NCBI GenBank assembly: GCA_021796055.1
Contig: JAJYOS010000359.1
Span: forward strand, 1 to 6,788
Source: Bacteroidota bacterium
Lineage (GTDB): Bacteria > Bacteroidota > Kryptoniia > Kryptoniales > JAKASW01
Reading direction: 5' to 3'
DNA: 6,788 bases
Shown here one piece after another: positions 1 to 5,305 of this stretch (positions are counted from its first letter, which is position 1; each line of letters opens with the position of its first letter). The notes under the pieces were generated by a model that was given only the letters and a program-made list of their open reading frames with translations, searched no databases and had not been told where the DNA came from. The translations under genes and the position numbers were made by a program.

Positions 1-515
1 TACAAATAGAGCTGTAAGATGATGTTGGTATAGACTCCGCACACGACGTCGTCCATCATTATCGAGATTCCGCCGTTCCGTTTATCGAAATAGCTGGCAG
101 GAAATGGTTTGAAAATATCCAGCATTCTGAAAAGGAGGAACGCAAACGCCGCAAGAAGAATCCGCTTGGGAAGGAAAAGCAGAGATATCCACATCGCCAC
201 AATCTCGTCGATCACGACCCTCGAGGGGTCATGGCCGTAGCTGGTTTCCATCCGACCGGCGGAAATCGTTCCCCATCCAAAGAAAAGGATTATCGCAGGG
301 ATTATGAAATAGGGTTTCTGAAAATCCGGGATGAAGTATACAGCTAAAGCGACAAGTGAGCCAGCGGTACCGGGAGCAATCGGGGAAAGGCCGCTGCCGA
401 GACCGGTAGAGATAAGCCTGTCGATGAAATTTGGCGCGCGGGAATGACTTACGCTGCCAGCGTCTACGCCAACAGAGCCTCCGGAAGACCCCTCATTCCG
501 ATTGTGTTCTTCCAC
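1..515 (-). CDS. pgpA: Phosphatidylglycerophosphatase A (PgpA family), 3' end cut by window edge
   Basis: Dephosphorylates phosphatidylglycerol phosphate to phosphatidylglycerol at the inner membrane, the step after PgsA. 171 codons are visible from a GTG at 515-513. The PgpA signatures appear in order: GSGLSPIAPGT (residues 40-50), HDPSRVVIDEIVAMW (95-109, with the family's acidic D103/E104), DIFKPFPASYFD (133-144) and GGISIMMDDVVCGVYTN (148-164, with the DD pair). Hydrophobic stretches near 54-62, 70-82, 105-116 and 119-132 fit a small multispanning protein. The family is about 155-175 residues, so only a few C-terminal codons should be missing. Start choice: the frame is closed by a TAA at 542-540 and GTG 515 is the only standard start codon before M89; AGGG lies 6 bases upstream. 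The first ~28 residues are a Ser/Gly-rich non-conserved tail. The gene overlaps pgsA by 23 bases, suggesting translational coupling. Identity is sure; the exact start is less so. Confidence 0.93.
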   Translation of the reverse strand, partial: MEEHNRNEGSSGGSVGVDAGSVSHSRAPNFIDRLISTGLGSGLSPIAPGTAGSLVALAVYFIPDFQKPYFIIPAIILFFGWGTISAGRMETSYGHDPSRVVIDEIVAMWISLLFLPKRILLAAFAFLLFRMLDIFKPFPASYFDKRNGGISIMMDDVVCGVYTNIILQLYL

Positions 516-1098
516 TGAACGCCCTAAAGGAAGAGTAGATTACTTTGTAATTCTCTATCAGGTATTGGATTCCTGTACCTAGTGTCAATATGGTGACGAG
601 AAGCATTGAGTAGTACAGGACAGAGGTGTCAAGAATCGTTTTGAAGGCCGGCAGGAGCTCCGGAACACTTTGCTTTAGAACCAGGGCCAGGAGAACTGCG
701 TAAATGAACAGCATTTGAGAAAACGTTTTGACCTTCGCGCTATAGTTGGTGCGCAGCGTCCGCCCTCGCAACTCGGAGAACGAGCGAAGTAATGTTATCG
801 AAATGTCCCTGACTACAATAGCCCATACCATCCACCACGCGACCAGGCCCAACCAGGCAAAAGCAATGAAAGCAGCGGACGTCAGAATTTTGTCCGCAAG
901 CGGATCGAGAAATATCCCCCACCTGCTCACTTTGCCAAGCTTCCTTGCGACCCAACCGTCATACCAGTCTGTCAAGGCTGCAAGGGCGAACACGAGAACA
1001 GATACTTGTTTCAGAACAAGACGTTCGCTGATCAACAGGACCACAAATATCGGTGTCAGGAGGATTCTAAGGACAGTCAGTTGATTAGGTACCGTCAT
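493..1098 (-). CDS. pgsA: CDP-diacylglycerol-glycerol-3-phosphate 3-phosphatidyltransferase
   Basis: Integral membrane CDP-alcohol phosphatidyltransferase that joins CDP-diacylglycerol and glycerol-3-phosphate to make phosphatidylglycerol phosphate, releasing CMP. 201 residues, normal for PgsA (about 180-200). The N-terminus PNQLTVLRILLTPIFVVLL (4-22) is typical of PgsA. The catalytic signature D-x2-D-G-x2-A-R-x8-G-x3-D-x3-D is complete: D44, D47, G48, A51, R52, G61, D65, D69. Further hydrophobic segments lie near residues 34-43, 72-97, 126-142 and 160-178, giving about six spans in total. The ATG at 1098 has an in-frame TGA three codons upstream, so it cannot be extended, and it has no Shine-Dalgarno sequence. 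It is first in a minus-strand pair with pgpA, which performs the next reaction. A cardiolipin or phosphatidylserine synthase of the same superfamily is the alternative; the PNQLT N-terminus and the PgpA neighbour favour PgsA. Confidence 0.94.
   Translation of the reverse strand: MTVPNQLTVLRILLTPIFVVLLISERLVLKQVSVLVFALAALTDWYDGWVARKLGKVSRWGIFLDPLADKILTSAAFIAFAWLGLVAWWMVWAIVVRDISITLLRSFSELRGRTLRTNYSAKVKTFSQMLFIYAVLLALVLKQSVPELLPAFKTILDTSVLYYSMLLVTILTLGTGIQYLIENYKVIYSSFRAFSGRTQSE
522..525 (-). promoter_or_regulatory. Weak Shine-Dalgarno for pgpA
   Basis: AGGG on the minus strand, 6 bases before the GTG at 515. It lies inside the end of pgsA and supports the GTG as the pgpA start, because no ATG exists in that frame until deep inside the conserved domain. 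Confidence 0.4.
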
Positions 1099-1102
1099 CT
1101 CG

Positions 1103-1114
1103 ATTCAATTTAAG
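1103..1114 (+). repeat. 12-base intergenic repeat, copy 1
   Basis: ATTCAATTTAAG, matching ATTGAATTTAAG at 1189-1200 in 11 of 12 positions in the same orientation. It contains the candidate pgsA -10 box (read on the other strand) and lies 4 bases from the pgsA ATG. Could be an operator or chance in AT-rich DNA. Confidence 0.3.
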
Positions 1115-1135
1115 TTTGACTGAAATGGGGTTCAA
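1107..1135 (-). promoter_or_regulatory. Candidate promoter of pgsA-pgpA
   Basis: On the minus strand, TTGAAC (1135-1130) and TAAATT (1112-1107) are separated by exactly 17 bases. Each matches the sigma-70 consensus at 4 of 6 positions. The -10-like box ends 8 bases before the ATG, so transcription would start around 1100, leaving a leader of only one or two bases. Predicted from sequence only; short AT-rich matches can arise by chance. Confidence 0.4.
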
Positions 1136-1188
1136 GTCCGAGGGCTTCTTTGACAGCCAAAGCCACTGCGATGTAAATTGCCGGTGCA

Positions 1189-1200
1189 ATTGAATTTAAG
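1189..1200 (+). repeat. 12-base intergenic repeat, copy 2
   Basis: ATTGAATTTAAG, the partner of 1103-1114, offset by 86 bases. It covers the candidate -35 box of the plus-strand cluster. An 8-base inverted match, attcaatt (1103-1110) against aattgaat (1188-1195), also relates the two sites. Function unknown. Confidence 0.3.
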
Positions 1201-1218
1201 GCGCGTACGGAATATTTT
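1190..1218 (+). promoter_or_regulatory. Candidate promoter of the amidohydrolase-glnE-DUF2723 cluster
   Basis: TTGAAT (1190-1195) and TATTTT (1213-1218) are 17 bases apart, each 4 of 6 to the sigma-70 consensus. The same stretch also reads as a Bacteroidetes-type element: TTG, 20 bases, then TATTTTTA (1213-1220), close to TAnnTTTG. Either reading puts the start site near 1224-1225, at the ATG itself. No Shine-Dalgarno sequence precedes the ATG. Confidence 0.4.
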
Positions 1219-1224
1219 TAAAGA

Positions 1225-2442
1225 ATGACAGATGAAATCCTTTCACTTTCAAGGAAAATCCTCCCCGATATTATAAAAATAAGACGAATCCTCCACCAGC
1301 ATCCGGAGCTGGCCTTTGAAGAGATTGAGACCGGGAAGATCATTGCGGCGGAGCTCGGCAAACTGGGCATCAAAGTGAAACGCGGCGTCGGAAAAACCGG
1401 ACTTGTCGGAGTTTTGACCGGAGAAGGCGGAGGCGGTGTCGTCGGGCTCAGAGCCGACATGGACGCGCTCCCGATAGCGGAAGAGAGCGGGGTGAGTTTT
1501 GCGAGCCGCAACAAGGGAGTGATGCACGCATGCGGACACGACTCTCACATGGCAATGCTGCTGGGTGCCGCGAAGATACTGAGTCTGATGAAAGATGACA
1601 TACGCGGGACAGTGAAGTTCATCTTCCAGCCGAGCGAGGAGAAGAATCCCGGAGGAGCCGCCGCCATGATCAGGGACGGCGTTCTGGCAGGTCCTGACGT
1701 CGATGCCATTTTCGGTCAGCACATTACCACAGATTTGCCCGTCGGCAGGCTCGGATTCCGGAGCGGTCCGTTAATGGCATCCGCGGACGAAATCTATATC
1801 ACCGTCTTCGGACGCGGGGGCCACGGCGCAAAGCCTCATGAAGCCATAGACCCGGTATTCATCAGTGCACAAATCGTGCTGGCCCTTCAGGCGGTGATAA
1901 CCCGCATGAAAGACCCTCTTGAACCTTCTGTGCTCACGATCGGTTCGATACACGGAGGCACCGCTACGAACATAATTCCCGATTCAGTCAAGCTTTCCGG
2001 TACGCTGAGGACAATGAACGAAACATGGCGCAAGAAAGCGCTTTATCTTATAGAGAAGACGACAACCGAATGCGCACGTGCACTAGGCGGAGACTGCAGA
2101 GCCGAAGTCAGCCATGGATATCCTGTCCTTGTGAACTCGGAGCCGGAGACCTCGCTCGCCCGAGAGACGGCGGCAGCGCTCTTCGGCAAAGGATCGGCTG
2201 TATCAGTTCCGCCGCAGATGGGAGCCGAGGATTTCTCCTATTTCCTTCAAAAGGTACCCGGAAGTTTCTGGTGGGTTGGCGCGGCCAACAAGAAAGCGGG
2301 CGCGACTGCATCCATTCACAGCTCCAGGTTTAGAGTGGACGAGTCGGCCTTCGTGTTCGGCGCAGCTCAATTGGCTTCAGTGACCCTGAATTATCTCTCC
2401 AGGAAAGATTCATTCGGAAGCAAGCGTGGACGCCGCAGCTAA
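1225..2442 (+). CDS. M20D-family metallo-amidohydrolase (hippurate/IAA-amino acid hydrolase type)
   Basis: Cytoplasmic two-metal hydrolase that splits the amide bond of an N-acyl amino acid or similar compound; substrates in the family include hippurate, indole-acetyl amino acids and N-acetyl-diaminopimelate. 405 residues, near the family's 380-400. Visible in order: HQHPELAFEE (24-33), GLRADMDALPI (74-84), HACGHDSHMAMLLGAA (101-116) with metal ligands C103 and H105, FQPSEE (134-139) with E138 as probable base and E139 as ligand, GQH (H166), GGHGAKPHEAIDP (dimerisation lid, H200), MGAEDFSYF near 332-340, and SIHSSRF with the last ligand H365. The cysteine ligand places it in M20D rather than DapE/ArgE-type M20A. 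All ligands are present, so it should be active. No signal peptide. The ATG is fixed by a TAA two codons upstream. First gene of the plus-strand cluster; overlaps glnE by 17 bases. The exact substrate cannot be read from sequence. Confidence 0.93.
   Translation: MTDEILSLSRKILPDIIKIRRILHQHPELAFEEIETGKIIAAELGKLGIKVKRGVGKTGLVGVLTGEGGGGVVGLRADMDALPIAEESGVSFASRNKGVMHACGHDSHMAMLLGAAKILSLMKDDIRGTVKFIFQPSEEKNPGGAAAMIRDGVLAGPDVDAIFGQHITTDLPVGRLGFRSGPLMASADEIYITVFGRGGHGAKPHEAIDPVFISAQIVLALQAVITRMKDPLEPSVLTIGSIHGGTATNIIPDSVKLSGTLRTMNETWRKKALYLIEKTTTECARALGGDCRAEVSHGYPVLVNSEPETSLARETAAALFGKGSAVSVPPQMGAEDFSYFLQKVPGSFWWVGAANKKAGATASIHSSRFRVDESAFVFGAAQLASVTLNYLSRKDSFGSKRGRRS
2416..2420 (+). promoter_or_regulatory. 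Shine-Dalgarno for glnE
   Basis: GGAAG five bases before the GTG at 2426, inside the last codons of the amidohydrolase gene. It decides the glnE start: no ATG occurs in that frame until residue 49. Confidence 0.5.
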
Positions 2443-5293
2443 AGAAAACATCTCTGCCCTGCTGCGCAAAATCTTCGAGCTGATAATCAATTCCGGCGCT
2501 GCAATAAACCCGGCAGAGTTCGCAGACAGGCTGGAACAATCCGCCGCCGCTCTTCCCGATCAGTTCATGACATTGAACAACTTCGAGCGGTTTCTGGCGA
2601 CCACTCCGAACTCTGCATCGGTTTTGTCGGACCTATCCAGGGACCCTAAACTTTTCGCCGATCTTCTTAAGGTCGTATCTGCAAGCCAGTACCTCGCGGA
2701 TATTCTTGTAAGGCATCCGTCTTATTTCAGGTTTCTCTTTTCGCCGACAGGAATCGAGTCGCAGCTGCGCCCCGATTCCCTCCTGGCCGAGCTTTCGAAC
2801 CAGGTCCGCATCTACAAGGAGTCCTCTCACAAGAATGATTTCGTCAGGAGGATTTACAAACGCGAGATACTCAGGATCGGCGCCCGCGACCTGTGCGGAA
2901 GAGACAATCTCGAGACCACGACTCTTCAGATATCCCAGCTCGCCGATTGTATCCTTCAGGTTTTCTTCTCCATTGCCGGCGAAGAGACGAAGACGAAACG
3001 CGGCCCGATGAAGGCCTCGGTCAGCTGTATCGCACTGGGTAAACTGGGTGGGGCTGAGCTCAACTACAGCTCGGACATCGATCTCATTTTCCTTTACTCG
3101 AAGGGTAAAGGCCAAGGCGACCCCGAGGCTTCCGAGGAAGCGAACTATTTTGTCAATGAGCTCATCAAACATTTGACGGCGGAGTCTTCCGAGGGACATC
3201 TGTACCGGATCGATCTGCGACTCAGGCCGGACGGCACCTCGAGTGCGGCCGCACAAAGCCTCGAAGGGATGATAGCGTATTACGAGTCACGGGGAGAACT
3301 GTGGGAAAGACAGATGCTCATCAAAGCACGGCATGTCGCCGGCGACGAAGACCTCACCCGAATATTCCTCAACCATATCCGTCCGTTTATTTATCCCCGC
3401 ACCTGGCTCGAGAACCCGATAGATGAAATTCCCCGCATGAAGATCAGGATCGAAACCGCCAACCCGAACGAATACAACATCAAACTCAGGCGCGGAGGGA
3501 TTAGAGACATTGAATTTGTCGTCCAGGCCCTGCAGCTCCTGAACGGCGGCGCCAAGCCCGAGATCCAGACCGGCAACACTCTTCGCGCCTTCAAGCTTCT
3601 CGAAAAGAACAAGATCCTCACCAGGCAGGAATCAGCCGTCCTCTCAAACGCTTACAAGTTTTTCCGGCTTGTGGAACATCGCTTGCAGCTCTATAGTAAC
3701 AGGCAAACTCACACAATCCCTTCCGACGCCGTTGAGTTCAGGAATTTGTCCAAGCGCTGCGGTTACAAGAACGAGCGGAAATTCAGGAATGAATTATTCA
3801 ACTATTTCGAAACGGTATCGGACCTGTTCAACAACGTGTTCCGCATCGAGCAGCCGATAGAGAGAGGTGAGATAGAGCAGCTTCTCGAGGGATCGATAAA
3901 CGACGAGCGTACACGAAGGGTCCTGGAGAATTACGGAATAGTCAGGCTTGAGGAAAGCTATCGTAATGTCCAATTTCTATCGCGCGGCATCACGAGGGCC
4001 GGAGATATAGAGTTTCCCTCAGGGGTGACGAAGGCCTTCCGCGAAGTTGCCCCCCGGCTGTTCGAGGACATCAAGCTCACCGTAGACCAGGACCTTACGC
4101 TGAAAAATTTGTCCCGCGTCGTTACGTCGGTCAAAAGCCTCGAAGTATTCTATAAGTCTCTCGCCGACGACAACTTCAGGAAGCTGATACTTACGCTCTG
4201 TTCGAAGGCGACGAGGTTTGTCGATTACCTTACCGCTGATCCACTCCTTCTCGATCTGCTCATATCACCGGAGCGTCTGCTCGACGTGGGCACATATCTC
4301 TCAGACGATTTGCCCGTATCCCTCGTCAAAGAGTTTAACGAGATAAAGCTCGGAATGCTCTACCTCCTCGAGGATATTTCACTTTCCGAAACGCATTCAA
4401 AATGGAGTATGGTCGCCGAGAAGTTCTTCATGGATGCCGTGGAAAAAGTGTTCCACAAAAGCAGGCCCATAATCATCGCCGGCGGAAAATTCGGCTCTCA
4501 CGAAATGTCTTTCATGTCTGACATCGACGTCATCTTCATTCTCCCCGACAAACTGAAACAGAGCAAGCCCGCATTCGAGAAGAAGATCCCGGAAATTCAG
4601 AAGAACATGCTGGACGCAGACGGGAACCCGGTATTCACGATAGATCTCAAGCTCAGACCTGAGGGCAAGAGCGCACCTCTCCTTATGACTGAGTCGGAAT
4701 ATGAAACCTACCTCGAGAAGCGCCTTTCGATCTGGGAATTAATGGCGATGACGCGCTTCAGAAGCATAACCGCCTCCAAGAAGATAAACGATGCGCTGTC
4801 GCAAAGACTCAAGAACTTCAAGCTCACGCGCCATGCCGTCGACGAGATATCGGCCCTCTACGGCAAAGTCATCCAGAGCAAGAGTTACTTCGACGAGACG
4901 GACGTTAAGACCGGCGACGGCGGCATGTTCGCGGTCGAGTTCCTCGTGCAAACGCTGGTGATCGCGCACCTCGACAAGATGCGGGAATTGTTGCCGTGCA
5001 GCATCCCTGAACTGGTGGACAATCTTGAGGAGATTGGCGCGTTGCCCGAAGAATCCGCCGAAGAGATAAAAGAAAGCTACGGTTTCTACAGGATGATAGA
5101 ATTTTCCAATTTTGCTTCGTTGTCGAAGACCAGTCACAAAATACCGCACGATGAGCGTGAACTTGCCTCGCTGTCGGCACATCTCGATTTCAAGAACGCC
5201 GACGAGTTCCTCGACAGCCTGAAGTCCCGTATGAGACGGATGAGTTCTCTGTTCAGGAAAGTGATTGCGGAACTTACCGAAGCAGCCGATTAA
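2426..5293 (+). CDS. glnE: Bifunctional glutamine synthetase adenylyltransferase/deadenylylase
   Basis: Adds AMP to, and phosphorolytically removes it from, a tyrosine of glutamine synthetase, switching ammonia assimilation off and on in response to glutamine and PII protein. 955 residues against 946 in E. coli, with the normal duplicated layout. N-terminal deadenylylase half: GKLGGAELNYSSDIDLIF (205-222, D217/D219), RIDLRLRPDG (261-270), YYESRGELWERQMLIKAR (about 288-305) and GGIRDIEFVVQ (D361, E363). C-terminal adenylyltransferase half: GGKFGSHEMSFMSDIDVIF (686-704, D699/D701), IDLKLRPEGKSAP (739-751) and GGMFAVEFLVQ (A836, E838). Both nucleotidyltransferase Asp pairs are present. The C-terminal half departs more from consensus, including Ala at 836 where the family usually has Asp. 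GTG start with GGAAG upstream; overlaps the preceding gene by 17 bases. No glnA or glnB/PII gene is in the window. Confidence 0.97.
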   Translation: MDAAAKENISALLRKIFELIINSGAAINPAEFADRLEQSAAALPDQFMTLNNFERFLATTPNSASVLSDLSRDPKLFADLLKVVSASQYLADILVRHPSYFRFLFSPTGIESQLRPDSLLAELSNQVRIYKESSHKNDFVRRIYKREILRIGARDLCGRDNLETTTLQISQLADCILQVFFSIAGEETKTKRGPMKASVSCIALGKLGGAELNYSSDIDLIFLYSKGKGQGDPEASEEANYFVNELIKHLTAESSEGHLYRIDLRLRPDGTSSAAAQSLEGMIAYYESRGELWERQMLIKARHVAGDEDLTRIFLNHIRPFIYPRTWLENPIDEIPRMKIRIETANPNEYNIKLRRGGIRDIEFVVQALQLLNGGAKPEIQTGNTLRAFKLLEKNKILTRQESAVLSNAYKFFRLVEHRLQLYSNRQTHTIPSDAVEFRNLSKRCGYKNERKFRNELFNYFETVSDLFNNVFRIEQPIERGEIEQLLEGSINDERTRRVLENYGIVRLEESYRNVQFLSRGITRAGDIEFPSGVTKAFREVAPRLFEDIKLTVDQDLTLKNLSRVVTSVKSLEVFYKSLADDNFRKLILTLCSKATRFVDYLTADPLLLDLLISPERLLDVGTYLSDDLPVSLVKEFNEIKLGMLYLLEDISLSETHSKWSMVAEKFFMDAVEKVFHKSRPIIIAGGKFGSHEMSFMSDIDVIFILPDKLKQSKPAFEKKIPEIQKNMLDADGNPVFTIDLKLRPEGKSAPLLMTESEYETYLEKRLSIWELMAMTRFRSITASKKINDALSQRLKNFKLTRHAVDEISALYGKVIQSKSYFDETDVKTGDGGMFAVEFLVQTLVIAHLDKMRELLPCSIPELVDNLEEIGALPEESAEEIKESYGFYRMIEFSNFASLSKTSHKIPHDERELASLSAHLDFKNADEFLDSLKSRMRRMSSLFRKVIAELTEAAD

Positions 5294-5300
5294 GAAGGAA
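5294..5300 (+). promoter_or_regulatory. Shine-Dalgarno for the DUF2723 gene
   Basis: GAAGGAA follows the glnE stop directly and lies 5 bases before the TTG at 5306. It is the best ribosome site in the window and justifies a TTG start; the frame upstream is closed by the glnE TAA itself. Confidence 0.6.
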
Positions 5301-5305
5301 AGTTT

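Noticed and set aside
493..496. ATGA stop/start overlap at the end of pgsA, which looks like a pgpA start
   Set aside because: The ATG at 496-494 is in a different frame from the PgpA motifs and meets a TAG after ten codons; the PgpA frame is open from GTG 515.
746..1084. 112-residue plus-strand open frame opposite pgsA
   Set aside because: Fully antisense to a PgsA with complete catalytic motif; no domain-like features.
1126..1140. GGTTCAAGTCC-like string resembling a tRNA T-arm
   Set aside because: The flanking bases pair at only two of five stem positions and no acceptor, D or anticodon arm can be built around it.
1148..1162. Small hairpin ctttg-acagc-caaag in the intergenic region
   Set aside because: Five pairs, no following T-run and located between two divergent promoters; too weak to call a terminator or riboswitch.
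2633..3256. 207-residue minus-strand open frame opposite glnE
   Set aside because: Fully antisense to the conserved GlnE N-terminal half, with no motif of its own.
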